Shown: positions 43,365 to 52,965, counted from the stretch's first letter. The stretch is 64,000 nucleotides of DNA from an uncultured Bacilli bacterium (GCA_910583745.1 CAJTZC010000007.1:9523-73522), one strand, 5' to 3'. Numbers and translations: made by a program. The notes: a model not told the origin generated them from the letters alone.

Positions 43365-43570
43365 TATATAAAAAAACATGAACTAAAGGACGAATATAAA
43401 ATCCGCGGTACCACCTTAATTCATGTTTTATCATGCACTTTAACTTTTTAACGCGAGTTAGACGTTTGGACTCCAAAGCCATGTTCGGCGATTTTCATTA
43501 TCGTCTTCCACCAACCGACGACTCTCTATAAAATCCGAGCGCTTACTCTCTTCTTCTCTGTCCAATGTGT
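43365..43570 (-). promoter_or_regulatory. T-box riboswitch upstream of metG (Met specifier)
   Basis: The T-box core AAGGTGGTACCGCGG lies at 43417-43403. Stem I opens with GGAC (near 43563) and closes on GTCC (near 43470); within it an AGTAAG S-turn element and the specifier region GAACATGGC give AUG (43482-43480), the Met codon. A terminator stem AAACATGAA/TTCATGTTT with seven T follows at about 43431-43370, overlapping the antiterminator. Uncharged tRNA-Met should permit metG transcription. Confidence 0.93.
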
Positions 43571-43599
43571 ATTAAATATATCACACTTTTTTTTGTAAA

Positions 43600-44112
43600 T
43601 CAATAATTGTTTAAGTTTGTCTCTATTAAGTTTTTGAATATTTTGATAATTTCTTGATTTTTGACTTCTCCAGAGGTGGAATATTCTATGATAAGTCCAG
43701 ACCTATCGTTATCGACAATGATAGGAACGATATTTGCGCGACCTTTAATTTCGCAGTCTCCTATTTTGTAATTTATCTCGCTGTTTTTTTCTTCCTGGCA
43801 AGAGAGGACGAGTGTTTCTAAAGTAGAATCTAGAGGAATCGTGTCGAGCGAGGTGTTTGTCGCCGCAATAATCTTTTCTCTATCTGTAATAATATATGAA
43901 TATCCTGCGATTCTATTCCCTATGTCTATTAGGTGTCTGATGAATTCGATTATATCTGGTAGAGAGGAATACTTTCTTATTCTAATCTCGCCGTTATCGA
44001 TAAAAACTTCAAGAGGTTCGTTATCTTTAATATGTAGCTTTTTTCTTATATCTTTAGGAATGACTATTCTTCCCAATTCATCGATTCTTCGTATGTTACT
44101 ATTCTGTGTCAA
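43600..44112 (-). CDS. spoVT: Stage V sporulation regulator SpoVT
   Basis: A 170-residue protein with an AbrB-type swapped-hairpin N-terminus (RRIDELGRIVIPKDIRKKL; LEVFIDNGEIRIRKY) and a GAF-like C-terminal domain. SpoVT tunes forespore sigma-G genes. No ATG fits; the TTG at 44112, 4 bases after GGTGAT, gives the same N-terminal length as B. subtilis SpoVT. Follows mfd, as in B. subtilis mfd-spoVT. Confidence 0.92.
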   Translation of the reverse strand: MTQNSNIRRIDELGRIVIPKDIRKKLHIKDNEPLEVFIDNGEIRIRKYSSLPDIIEFIRHLIDIGNRIAGYSYIITDREKIIAATNTSLDTIPLDSTLETLVLSCQEEKNSEINYKIGDCEIKGRANIVPIIVDNDRSGLIIEYSTSGEVKNQEIIKIFKNLIETNLNNY

Positions 44113-44159
44113 AATTATCACCAACCATTATTATTTTAATAAAATTTGCAATATTTATA

Positions 44160-47100
44160 CTAGTTTATCTGTTCAATAATTGCATTTAAAAGTTCAAATA
44201 GATAGTAAATATAATTCTTTTTTAATAGAGATGTCACGAGGGTGATGGATATTTCCTTGTTTTTATAACTTATTTCAAATTTAGGACAGATACTGTAGCT
44301 CTGCAGGAAGAGTTTCTCCCCGTCTATCTTGTTCGATACTTCTTCTGGAAGTACGACTGTCACTTTGTTTTGAAGTTGGAGCAATTTTTTAACTCCTAAT
44401 CTATCGAGGAAGCCTTCTACACACTTTTTGAGCATGTATATCTCTAGCTCTTCATCAATTTTACCAAAACGATCTTCGAGCTCCGCTTTGACATTTTGGA
44501 AGTCCGTTCTGTCGTTTATTGTGTTTATCATTTTGTGAATTTCAATTTTAATGTTCTCATCGCTGACATAGTCGTTTGATATGTATGTACTCGCATGGAG
44601 AGATGGGCCTGTTTCTTCTTTGTTTTCGATTTCGTCGCCCGACAAGCGTTTGACTTCTTCATCGACCATCTTTGTATACAAATCTAAACCCACGGCATCG
44701 ATGAAACCAGCTTGTTCGCTTCCCAAGAAATCTCCTGCTCCTCTTATAGCGAGGTCTCTCATAGCGATTTTGTATCCACTTCCCAATTCTGTAAACTCTT
44801 TTATCGAGTCGAGACGTCTCATGGCTGTTTCAGTGAGCACCTTCGCAGGGTTGTACATTAAATAGGCGTATGCAATCTTATCGCTTCTTCCGACTCGGCC
44901 TCTTATCTGATAAAGTTGACTTAGTCCAAATTTATCGGAGTCGATGATTATAATCGTATTAACGTTCGGAATGTCGATTCCTGTCTCTATAATCGTCGTA
45001 CAAATTAGTATGTCGTAGTCGCCTTTTATAAATGATTCCATGATGTTCCCAAGTTCTTCGGAAGACATCTGTCCGTGACCACATATTATATTGGCCTCTG
45101 GTATTAGCTTTTGCAATTTGTTTTTGAAACGCTCCAATTCGTTTATGGAATTTATCAAAATGAACGTTTGTCCGTTTCGAGTAAGTTCTTTATATATGGC
45201 ATCTCTCATGATGAGGTCGTTTTCTTCTATAACGTAAGTTTGTATCGGATAGCGGTTAATTGGAGGCGTATCTAAGACGGAGAGGCTTCTCAGTCCACTC
45301 ATTGCCATTTTGAGCGTTCTCGGAATCGGTGTTGCCGATAAGGTTAAAACGTTGACGTCGTTTTTGATTTTTTTAATCTTTTCTTTATGAGTGACACCGA
45401 AACGCTGTTCTTCGTCGATGACGAGTAAGCCTAATTTTTTGTATTCGATTTGGTCGTTTAACAATTTGTGTGTTCCTATGATGATATCGATTTTTCCTTC
45501 TCTCAATTCATTCAGTATTCTCGTGACATTTTTTTGAGAAACGTAGCGGTTTAAGAGTGCAATCTTTATTGGAAAATCTTTAAATCTTTCGAGAGCACTC
45601 GTATATTGTTGCTTAGAAAGAATCGTCGTCGGGCATAAGTACGCGACTTGGTATCCATTTATCACAGCTTTAAACATAGCTCGAAAGGCGACTTCTGTCT
45701 TTCCGTATCCTACATCTCCGCAAAGCAGTCTATCCATCGGAGCGGTCTGTTTTAGGTCAGCATCGATTTCTTTGATTGTTTTTTCTTGGTCTCTCGTTAG
45801 GGCATAAGGGAAATCTAAGGCAAATTTTATTTCTTCTTCATAATCTTTATAGGCAGGACCTTGAATTTTGTTTCGGCTCGAGTAGAGTTCGATTAATTCG
45901 CCCGAGATGTCTCGTATTTTTTTTCTGGTTTCGTTTTTCTTTTTTGCCCAAGCTGCACTGTTCAATTTACTCAGTTTTATCGAAGTTCCTGGGTTAGAAG
46001 CGTATTTGTAAAGTTTGTCTATACCGTCAATTGGTACATATACCTTGTCATTTCCTTGATATTCTAATTCTATGTAATCGCGTGTATAGCCACCGCTCGT
46101 CAGGGTCTTTAAACCTCTATAAATACCTATTCCGTGCGCTTCGTGTACAATGTAATCTCCTTGTGTCAAGTCACTGAATGATTTTATTTTTCTACCTATT
46201 TTTATCGAATTTCTGTACTTTATCTCTTTTTTTATCGTCTTGTCTATATCGTTTGGCGTTATTAAAACATATTTATCGAAGATAAATCCTTTATAAAGCT
46301 TCTTCTCAATGATGTTTATTTTTCCTATGAATAATTTCTCTTCATTTGTGAGGTATGTCTCTTCGAAGAGTTCTTGTATCGTGTGTATTTGATTTTGTGT
46401 CTCTAAGGCGAAGATAATCGTATTCTTTTTTAGTTCTTTTAAGCAGAAGGCTTTTAAGTCTTGCATATTGGAGTTGAAATTATCTACAGATTTCGAGCTA
46501 TATGCGAGGGCATTTTTATCGTTGTAGGCGTTTATCGTATCGACTTTATATGTCTTTGCAGGGTTCATTTTCTCGTACTCGAACATATAATCGGTGTTTG
46601 GGTCGATTTCTTTACTCGTCTTGTACTCAAAAATATCTTTTTGGAGGTTGATATACGAATTCTTTATTTGCGACTCGTCTATCAAGAATAGCGTTTGGTT
46701 TCCAAGGTAGTCTAACAACGAATTTGGTGTATCAGAGATGCTCTCATTGAATTTTCTCAATTCTGCTTTGTCTAGGACTTTGGTCGACCTCTGTGTCTCT
46801 TCGTCGAACTCTTTGATGGACTCGATTTCTTCGTCAAAGAATTCTATTCGTATTGGTTTTATAGCATCTACTGGAAAAATATCTATGATATACCCCCGAA
46901 CAGCATATTCTCCTGTTACTGTTACCAGTGAGTCTCTCTTGTATCCAAACTCTTCTAATTTGGTCAAAATTATTTCCCGGGAAATAATTTGGGAGGAGGG
47001 GTCTATTATTAAGCTCTGCTCTTCCTCTAAATTCGGCAGGTATTTTAAATAACCCATCAAAGATGTGACCACTATGTGTTTCTTTTTATTTTTCTTGAGC

Positions 47101-47378
47101 TGTTCTAGGGTTTCTAAACGCTTCATTTTTAAATCGGGAGATACGGCGATGGCCACAGATGTTAAAAAGTCATCCATGGGAAAAAACAGAACATCGTCTG
47201 TATATGCCTGTAACATTTTATAGAAATTGTTTGCTTCGTAGAGAGAACTTGTTAAAATGAGCACGTTTTCGTCGTTTTTTTGAAAGTAATTAAACATATA
47301 GAGTGCACTCAGTTCTTTCGTAAGTCCATATACGTTGCAATTAGGTCTATATTCAAATTTATCTGTAACAAATTTCAT
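44160..47378 (-). CDS. mfd: Transcription-repair coupling factor Mfd
   Basis: A 1072-residue translocase that removes stalled RNA polymerase and recruits UvrA. UvrB-like N-terminus, RNA-polymerase-interaction domain (GDYIVHEAHGIGIYRG), RecG-like helicase core with Walker A GDVGYGKTEVA, DEEQRFGV box, TATPIPRT, and QIRGRVGRSD, then the TRCF C-terminal domain. The ATG at 47378 has GGTGAT inside the pth stop region. Notably, the coding sequence near 46967-46990 contains a perfect Noc-type palindrome, read as IISREII. Confidence 0.97.
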   Translation of the reverse strand: MKFVTDKFEYRPNCNVYGLTKELSALYMFNYFQKNDENVLILTSSLYEANNFYKMLQAYTDDVLFFPMDDFLTSVAIAVSPDLKMKRLETLEQLKKNKKKHIVVTSLMGYLKYLPNLEEEQSLIIDPSSQIISREIILTKLEEFGYKRDSLVTVTGEYAVRGYIIDIFPVDAIKPIRIEFFDEEIESIKEFDEETQRSTKVLDKAELRKFNESISDTPNSLLDYLGNQTLFLIDESQIKNSYINLQKDIFEYKTSKEIDPNTDYMFEYEKMNPAKTYKVDTINAYNDKNALAYSSKSVDNFNSNMQDLKAFCLKELKKNTIIFALETQNQIHTIQELFEETYLTNEEKLFIGKINIIEKKLYKGFIFDKYVLITPNDIDKTIKKEIKYRNSIKIGRKIKSFSDLTQGDYIVHEAHGIGIYRGLKTLTSGGYTRDYIELEYQGNDKVYVPIDGIDKLYKYASNPGTSIKLSKLNSAAWAKKKNETRKKIRDISGELIELYSSRNKIQGPAYKDYEEEIKFALDFPYALTRDQEKTIKEIDADLKQTAPMDRLLCGDVGYGKTEVAFRAMFKAVINGYQVAYLCPTTILSKQQYTSALERFKDFPIKIALLNRYVSQKNVTRILNELREGKIDIIIGTHKLLNDQIEYKKLGLLVIDEEQRFGVTHKEKIKKIKNDVNVLTLSATPIPRTLKMAMSGLRSLSVLDTPPINRYPIQTYVIEENDLIMRDAIYKELTRNGQTFILINSINELERFKNKLQKLIPEANIICGHGQMSSEELGNIMESFIKGDYDILICTTIIETGIDIPNVNTIIIIDSDKFGLSQLYQIRGRVGRSDKIAYAYLMYNPAKVLTETAMRRLDSIKEFTELGSGYKIAMRDLAIRGAGDFLGSEQAGFIDAVGLDLYTKMVDEEVKRLSGDEIENKEETGPSLHASTYISNDYVSDENIKIEIHKMINTINDRTDFQNVKAELEDRFGKIDEELEIYMLKKCVEGFLDRLGVKKLLQLQNKVTVVLPEEVSNKIDGEKLFLQSYSICPKFEISYKNKEISITLVTSLLKKNYIYYLFELLNAIIEQIN
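46967..46990. promoter_or_regulatory. Noc-type binding site inside mfd
   Basis: A 24-base perfect palindrome with core ATTTCCCGGGAAAT (46972-46985), the known B. subtilis Noc consensus. Same extended flanks (AAATT..AATTT) as the sites in the cluster at 53.5-54.5 kb, although here it is protein-coding. Confidence 0.8.
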
Positions 47379-47379
47379 T

Positions 47380-47931
47380 TTAATCACCATAATTGTAATT
47401 TTGCGTTTCTAAAATTTTCCCTCGAATAAATAAGTCGATAATCTTTTCTGAGTCAGCAATAATTTCTTTGAGTACTTCTGCTTCTTTTTTAGAGAATTTT
47501 CCTAATACGTAGTCTTTTGTATCCCAGCTTTTGTCATTAGAGATTCCGATTTTATATTGGTAGAATTTTTGGCTACCTAGAGAGCTTATGATAGATTTTA
47601 TTCCATTATCTCCACCTGAGGAACTGTCAAATTTTATCCTCGCATGCCCTAGTTTTAAATCTAAATCGTCACGTATGATTAGCACGTCTTTTAAGTCTAC
47701 TTTAAAATATTCACAGTAGGGTCTTACGACTGTTCCTGACAAATTCATATAGCTTTGTGGTTTAAGGAAAATCACTTTTTCCCCTTCTATGTTTTTTTGT
47801 ATATAGAGACCGTTGAATTTTTGACTAAATCTGTCGTTTTTGCAGTAATTGTCTATAACCATAAAACCGACATTGTGTCGTGTGTTCTCGTATTCTTTTC
47901 CAGGATTACCTAATCCACATATTATCTTCAT
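47380..47931 (-). CDS. pth: Peptidyl-tRNA hydrolase
   Basis: A 183-residue Pth that frees tRNAs from stalled peptidyl-tRNA. GLGNPGKEYENTRHNVGF (with catalytic His at about 20), KPQSYMNLSG, IRDDLDLKLG and SSGGDNGIKSI (RGG-like loop) are all present. It overlaps the preceding trmN6-like gene by 4 bases and leads directly into mfd; the fin gene that lies between in B. subtilis is absent. Confidence 0.96.
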   Translation of the reverse strand: MKIICGLGNPGKEYENTRHNVGFMVIDNYCKNDRFSQKFNGLYIQKNIEGEKVIFLKPQSYMNLSGTVVRPYCEYFKVDLKDVLIIRDDLDLKLGHARIKFDSSSGGDNGIKSIISSLGSQKFYQYKIGISNDKSWDTKDYVLGKFSKKEAEVLKEIIADSEKIIDLFIRGKILETQNYNYGD

Positions 47932-48626
47932 CTACTGTCCTCCTTAAATATTCCTTTGTATGTCTTAAGGGATTCTACTTCATATGATTTTATTTTTAAA
48001 TCACTTTTTTTATATTTTGATGCTTGCATGAGAAAAAATTCGGCATCTTTGCCTTTTTTTGTGTTAATAATTGCTATTTTCCTTATTCCGAACTTTTGTG
48101 TTTCTAAAATTTTAATAGCATCAAGCAATCTATCGACTCTATGAACCATGTAAAATGTGCCGTTTTCTTTCAGATTTTTCTTTGCAGAGATGATGACTTC
48201 TTCTAAAGTTAAAAGCATTTCATGGCGCGCATTTCTTTTTATCTCGTTTTCAGTTGTTTGCGAGTTTTGAGTCACTTTAAAGTATGGCGGATTTGCTAAT
48301 ACAGTGTCGTATTTTTCGCTTGAAGTATATATTCTTGCATCAGCATTTAAGACTTTTATTTGATTATCTAGCTCATTTTCTGTGACACTTTTCTTTGCTA
48401 ACTCGAAAATTTCTTCTTGAATTTCGAGTGCATCGATAGAGATTTCTTTCTTTTTTGTCGTCAATATCATCGGAATGGGTGCGTTTCCCGTGCATAAATC
48501 GAGAATTTTGTCATGCCGTCTTAACTCAGTGAATTCCCCTAAGAGTATGGAGTCTAAACTGAATTTGAAATATTTAGGATTTTGATAGATTTTTAAACCA
48601 TAATCGTATAAATCATTGCATTCCAT
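47928..48626 (-). CDS. tRNA1(Val) adenine-N6-methyltransferase-like (YabB)
   Basis: A 232-residue SAM-dependent methyltransferase. LDLCTGNAPIPMIL is the SAM loop, ALEIQEE follows, and the NPPYF motif near residue 112 marks an amino-methyltransferase acting on adenine N6 (TrmN6/YabB). Overlaps ricT by one base and pth by 4. Gene order ricT-yabB is that of B. subtilis. Confidence 0.88.
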   Translation of the reverse strand: MECNDLYDYGLKIYQNPKYFKFSLDSILLGEFTELRRHDKILDLCTGNAPIPMILTTKKKEISIDALEIQEEIFELAKKSVTENELDNQIKVLNADARIYTSSEKYDTVLANPPYFKVTQNSQTTENEIKRNARHEMLLTLEEVIISAKKNLKENGTFYMVHRVDRLLDAIKILETQKFGIRKIAIINTKKGKDAEFFLMQASKYKKSDLKIKSYEVESLKTYKGIFKEDSR

Positions 48627-49390
48627 CAGTCTAAAGTCACTTCTTCCGTCGTGTTTTCTCCTGTTTTGACGACATATTTTTTATTCAATATGTCTATTTC
48701 TTTGACCTCTGCTTCTGAGCTTTTGTGTGGTACTTTTTCTCCTACTTTTGGCAAAATTTTTCTGTTTTCTTCATATAAATCGTTTTCGTAGGTAAAGCAA
48801 CACAGTAAACGACCGCATGCTCCATTTATCTTTGTCGGATTTAGGGAGATGTTTTGATTTTTTACCATGTTTATATTTATCGAATTTACAGTTTTTAAAC
48901 AGCTCTTACAGCACAAAACTCGACCACACAACCCGATTCCTCCTATTTCCTTAGCTTTATCTCTTACTCCGATTTGGTGCAGTTCGATTCTCGTGTGGTA
49001 ACGACCCGCGAGCTCTTTGACGAGTTCTCTAAAATCTACTCTTTCATCGGAGATGAAATTGAATAGAAGCACTTTTTTGTCCAACGAGAAGCTGGCATCG
49101 ATTAAATTCATGTTTAGCTTTAGTTTTTTTACTAATTCCTTAGTATCTAAAAGAGCTTTATTTGCATCTTTTATATTTCTCAGATATTTGTTGTATTCTT
49201 CCTCCGTCGCAGTCGATAGAATCTTTTTAAGACTTTTGTACTTTTCAGAAGGTTCTACTCTTTCGACGACACCTAATTGTCTTCCTTTTTCCGTCTCAAC
49301 GATAACTTTTGTGTTCTTAGAATAGGCTTCTTCTGAACAAAAGTTGTAAGCTTTGCCATCATTTTTAAATTTAACTCCTACAATATACAT
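48626..49390 (-). CDS. ricT: PSP1-domain protein RicT (YaaT)
   Basis: A 254-residue protein of the YaaT/RicT family. Landmarks are VERVEPSEKYKSLKKIL, RVDFRELVKELAGRYHTRIE and the cysteine set GLCGRVLCCKSCL with GACGRLLCCFTYE, which bind iron-sulfur clusters in the RicAFT complex that directs RNase Y maturation and phosphorelay. Overlaps holB by one base. ricA and ricF are not in this window. Confidence 0.93.
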   Translation of the reverse strand: MYIVGVKFKNDGKAYNFCSEEAYSKNTKVIVETEKGRQLGVVERVEPSEKYKSLKKILSTATEEEYNKYLRNIKDANKALLDTKELVKKLKLNMNLIDASFSLDKKVLLFNFISDERVDFRELVKELAGRYHTRIELHQIGVRDKAKEIGGIGLCGRVLCCKSCLKTVNSININMVKNQNISLNPTKINGACGRLLCCFTYENDLYEENRKILPKVGEKVPHKSSEAEVKEIDILNKKYVVKTGENTTEEVTLD

Positions 49391-50202
49391 TATTTCACGT
49401 CCTTCAATTCGATAAAAACTTTTTCTAGTAGAAGGTCTTTGTTCATATTCTCAGAGAGTTTATTGAATGTCTTATTTAAATAATGACTTTTTCTAATCAA
49501 CTGACTATACGTATTGTTTTTGGCCAATTTTTCTAATAGATTTTTATCGAGTCCTTTTTCTTTCGTCAAGTTACACGCTGTATTATAATAGTTTTTTAGC
49601 AGTTTTTCAACGATTTTGAAATTTTCTTTGAGAATATCTTCGTCACTTTTTATTTTTGAAAACTCGACATGGTCTCTATTTTCTATACTTTCTATCAACT
49701 TTTTTACTTTATCATGTAAATCATCCGGGACAGTAAGGTCGTTAGAAACATCGTATATCAACGTCAATTGTTCGCATCGACTCTTTATAGTTGGGAGTAT
49801 TAAATCTGCATTCGATGTTAAAAGGAAACCTATAACATTATCATTTGGTTCTTCGATTGTCTTTAGGAGCTTATTCGCAGCGATTGGATTTAGTTTTTCT
49901 GCTTCCGCTATCACGTAAAAAATGTGGTCCGAGAGAATCGGTTTGGTCTTAACTCTATCTTGTAATGCGTGGATTGAGTCCTTTTTTATATCTTTTCCTT
50001 CCGGTCTTACGATTATCAACTCTAGATAGGTTTCATTTTCTACCTGTATTGAAACATTTTCATCGTTAAGAATTTTTTTGATTAGATTTTTAACATTTTT
50101 TAAAGCTGATTCTTGGTCGTTTGTTTCCACCAAAAAAACGTGGGAATTATTATTCTCACTGAACTCTTTTTCTAGGACTGCTATTTTTGTGTTCGTTTTC
50201 AT
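49390..50202 (-). CDS. holB: DNA polymerase III delta' subunit HolB-like
   Basis: A 270-residue clamp-loader subunit. It shows a degenerate AAA+ fold: no proper Walker A, but KLNPIAANKLLKTIEEPNDN and the SRC motif at TIKSRCEQ typical of delta'. Position between bofA/recR and ricT supports it; tmk and yaaQ that precede holB in B. subtilis are missing here. It loads the DnaN clamp together with DnaX. Confidence 0.9.
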   Translation of the reverse strand: MKTNTKIAVLEKEFSENNNSHVFLVETNDQESALKNVKNLIKKILNDENVSIQVENETYLELIIVRPEGKDIKKDSIHALQDRVKTKPILSDHIFYVIAEAEKLNPIAANKLLKTIEEPNDNVIGFLLTSNADLILPTIKSRCEQLTLIYDVSNDLTVPDDLHDKVKKLIESIENRDHVEFSKIKSDEDILKENFKIVEKLLKNYYNTACNLTKEKGLDKNLLEKLAKNNTYSQLIRKSHYLNKTFNKLSENMNKDLLLEKVFIELKDVK

Positions 50203-50212
50203 AGTTACCTCG

Positions 50213-50392
50213 TTATATCATTAAAAGTCCCACCAAAATGAATAACCCTGGAAATCCTAATAAGGAGACAGTTCCTATGGTATAAACATTGAGGGGTATG
50301 AAGAGGCTTAAACTTTCCATAATTATATTGAAACTGTATAGGATTGTAAATGCAAATATCATTTTTTTTATTAGCATATAAACTATTTTCAT
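50213..50392 (-). CDS. bofA: BofA-like pro-sigma-K processing inhibitor
   Basis: A 59-residue hydrophobic protein in the gap between recR and holB. Two membrane segments; the C-terminal half IPLNVYTIGTVSLLGFPG is the BofA pattern (IPINLxT...LGIPG in relatives). BofA restrains SpoIVFB in the mother cell until the forespore signal arrives. The site directly downstream of recR is the same as in B. subtilis. The start is the ATG at 50392, though its ribosome site is poor; internal ATGs at 50377 and 50362 are alternatives. Stop TAA at 50213-50215. Confidence 0.8.
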   Translation of the reverse strand: MKIVYMLIKKMIFAFTILYSFNIIMESLSLFIPLNVYTIGTVSLLGFPGLFILVGLLMI

Positions 50393-50426
50393 ATCTATCA
50401 GTTAATAATATGGCGATTGTGTTTTT

Positions 50427-51029
50427 TTATGCCACTTCTTTTCTATCGTATAGTGCTCTTTCGAGAGTCAGGATGTCTAAGTAGTCTAATTCTGCTCCCA
50501 TAGGGATGCCATACGATAATCTCGTAATCTTTATATTCTCTCTGTTGAGGACTTTATTAATGTATAGTGTCGTCGTGTCACCTTCAATCGTCGGTCTTAA
50601 AGCGATGATGACTTCTGCATCGTTCAATTCTTTGCATCTAGTAATCAGCTTTGAAATGTTTAAATCGTCGGGATTGACTCCATCTATCGGCGAAATTAAA
50701 CCTCCGAGCACGTGGTATACACCTCCGAACTTTCCCGTTTTTTCAAACATAAAGATGCTTTTGTAATCTTCTACAACGCATATTAAATTGTGATTGCGGT
50801 TTTCATCTGTACATATCGAACAGGTGTTTTGGTCTGTAAGGTGTCCACATATCTCGCAATTTCTAAGAGTTTTATCGATTTTATCGATGGCGACAGAAAA
50901 GTCTTTTAAATCCTCTTTTTCAAGTTTTATAAGCGCTAAAGCATATCTTTCTGCAGTACGCTCTCCTATTCCTGGCAATTTTTTAAAGTATTCTATAAGT
51001 GTCTCTAGCAATTCGGGATAGATGTTCAT
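50427..51029 (-). CDS. recR: Recombination mediator RecR
   Basis: A 200-residue RecR: helix-hairpin-helix FKKLPGIGERTAERYA near the N-terminus, zinc finger CEICGHLTDQNTCSIC, and a Toprim domain with VVEDYKSI and GVYHVLGGLISPIDGV. Works with RecO/RecF to load RecA at gaps. Starts 1 base after the ybaB stop in the conserved dnaX-ybaB-recR operon. Confidence 0.97.
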   Translation of the reverse strand: MNIYPELLETLIEYFKKLPGIGERTAERYALALIKLEKEDLKDFSVAIDKIDKTLRNCEICGHLTDQNTCSICTDENRNHNLICVVEDYKSIFMFEKTGKFGGVYHVLGGLISPIDGVNPDDLNISKLITRCKELNDAEVIIALRPTIEGDTTTLYINKVLNRENIKITRLSYGIPMGAELDYLDILTLERALYDRKEVA

Positions 51030-51030
51030 C

Positions 51031-51327
51031 TTATAATAAACCGCCGAGTTGCTTGCTGTAAGGACCTAGCTTATTTTCGATTTCTTTGTCAATTGCTTGA
51101 ATTCCATTGTTAATGGCAATGGTAATCATGTCTGCGAGCATCTCTTTCTCTTCGTTTAAATCGCCTGTATGGGTAATTTCAATCTTGATGATTTGCTTTC
51201 TACCATTCATCGTGACTTTCACCCACTCGGATTCTCCAACGAATGTAGATTTGTATATTTCCTCCTGTTTTTTTGTGATTTCTCTTTGCATTTTTTGGGC
51301 TTGTGCCATTATGTTTTGCACGTTCAT
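51031..51327 (-). CDS. YbaB/EbfC nucleoid-associated protein
   Basis: A 98-residue protein of the YbaB/EbfC family with the N-terminal helix NIMAQAQKMQREITKKQEEI and the central GRKQIIKIEI strand. Forms DNA-bridging dimers. Located between dnaX and recR as nearly always (B. subtilis yaaK). Confidence 0.95.
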   Translation of the reverse strand: MNVQNIMAQAQKMQREITKKQEEIYKSTFVGESEWVKVTMNGRKQIIKIEITHTGDLNEEKEMLADMITIAINNGIQAIDKEIENKLGPYSKQLGGLL

Positions 51328-51339
51328 ATTTTTTTCCTC

Positions 51340-52911
51340 CTAAGATATTTCTATTACTTTTTCTGTGAACAGCGTGTCCAGCTGTCCTTTCATCTCTGCT
51401 CCATCGTCTTTTGGTGCAGGTTCTTCTATGTATTCATATTTTATTTTCTTTATGCGATTATTTTTAAATTTTTCTTTCTGTTGTATCCATTCTTCGTTTG
51501 TGATAGCGACAACTTTTGTCGTAATTTCCTTTTTCTTAAGACTTTTCTCTATCTCTTCTCTTTTAATATTAAAGAGATTTGCCAAAGAATCTTCTTCTGC
51601 TGTGAAAATGGTGTACTTATCTGACGCTGCAACTGGTGTGTAATTTTGTACTACTATCGTACTAATTTTTTTGTTTTCTAAGTTATTCCATATATTTAGT
51701 ACTTCATTCAACGCCTCTTTGTTTACGTCCACAAAGCAGTTGTTAATCCTTATTTCGCTTAAAGAAAGAGCTTTATTTTCTTCTTCTATTGGTGGCGTCT
51801 CTCTGTCTTGTTCTCTTTTTAGCTCTAGTTTTGGTTCTGGTATTTTTGTCGATACAGTTGGATGTGGCGAACTGTTATCTACTAAAGAATTACCGTTTAT
51901 AAGTTCTAGAAAGCTTATTTTTATCATCGTAAAAACGTTTTCATTTATTCTTGCGTCGACATAGCAGCTGTTTAAGTTCCTGATTAATTTATTTAAAAGC
52001 TCAAATTTGTATCGTTTTTCTTTGCCAAGCTTAATCTGTATAGCAACATTTTCATAAAATTTTATCATCTTTTTTATAATTTTTTGTGCGTTTGTTCCTG
52101 CATCTTCAAAACTGTCTATCGCTGAAACGATGAGCTCTGGCTTGTTTTGAACAGTTGCATTTAGCAGTTCTTCGATGTTTTTATTCGATATGATATTATA
52201 ATTAGAAAGTATGCTTTCCGCCGTGATTCGAGCTGTCGTCTTGGACATTTGATCCAGTATGCTCAAAGCATCACGAACACAGCCTTCACTCAGTGCATAG
52301 ATTTCCTCATAAGCTTCTTCATCGCACTCGATTGATTCTTCTTTACAGATATCTTTTAGATGATTTATTAAATCTACTCTATTTATCTTTTTAAAATCGT
52401 ATCTTTGACATCGAGACAATATTGTAATTGGAACTTTGTATACCTCCGTAGTAGCAAGGATAAATATCGCATGCCCTGGCGGTTCCTCTAAGGTTTTAAG
52501 TAGTGCATTGAAAGCTCCGGTTGATAGCATGTGTACTTCATCAATAATATATATTTTGAATTTGGATGATGCGGGCGCTAATGTAATATTGTTTCTCAGC
52601 TCTCTGATTTCGTCTACCCCATTATTCGAAGCGGCGTCGATTTCTATTACATCTGGAGTCGTATTGAAATTTAGGCAATTCTCACATTCTCCACAGGCTT
52701 CGCCATCTTTTAAATTAGTACAATTTATCGCTTTAGCGAGTATTTTGGCTGTCGATGTTTTACCAGTCCCACGGGGACCAGTAAATATGTAGGCATGGGA
52801 AAAAGTATTGTTGGATACGCTATTTTTTAACGTATCTATGATGCTTTTTTGGCCTATAACTCGATTAAAATTTGAAGGCCTATATTTTCGATATAATACT
52901 TTGTATGACAT
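51340..52911 (-). CDS. dnaX: DNA polymerase III gamma/tau subunit
   Basis: A 523-residue clamp-loader ATPase. SYKVLYRKYRPSNF start, Walker A GPRGTGKTSTAK, zinc module CGECENC, Walker B YIIDEVHML, and sensor SRC in LSRCQRYDF. The C-terminal 170 residues (tau-like) are variable and hydrophilic. The ATG at 52911 is the family start; codons upstream are discarded. No obvious programmed frameshift string was seen. Confidence 0.96.
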   Translation of the reverse strand: MSYKVLYRKYRPSNFNRVIGQKSIIDTLKNSVSNNTFSHAYIFTGPRGTGKTSTAKILAKAINCTNLKDGEACGECENCLNFNTTPDVIEIDAASNNGVDEIRELRNNITLAPASSKFKIYIIDEVHMLSTGAFNALLKTLEEPPGHAIFILATTEVYKVPITILSRCQRYDFKKINRVDLINHLKDICKEESIECDEEAYEEIYALSEGCVRDALSILDQMSKTTARITAESILSNYNIISNKNIEELLNATVQNKPELIVSAIDSFEDAGTNAQKIIKKMIKFYENVAIQIKLGKEKRYKFELLNKLIRNLNSCYVDARINENVFTMIKISFLELINGNSLVDNSSPHPTVSTKIPEPKLELKREQDRETPPIEEENKALSLSEIRINNCFVDVNKEALNEVLNIWNNLENKKISTIVVQNYTPVAASDKYTIFTAEEDSLANLFNIKREEIEKSLKKKEITTKVVAITNEEWIQQKEKFKNNRIKKIKYEYIEEPAPKDDGAEMKGQLDTLFTEKVIEIS

Positions 52912-52965
52912 CTCAACCATCTCCAATTTAATTATAACAAATTGATTTTATTAAATCTAGTTTTA

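Noticed and set aside
43348..43482. 45-residue N-terminal extension of MetG
   Set aside because: It translates the T-box leader; its first ATG is the specifier codon. The true start at 43347 has its own ribosome site.
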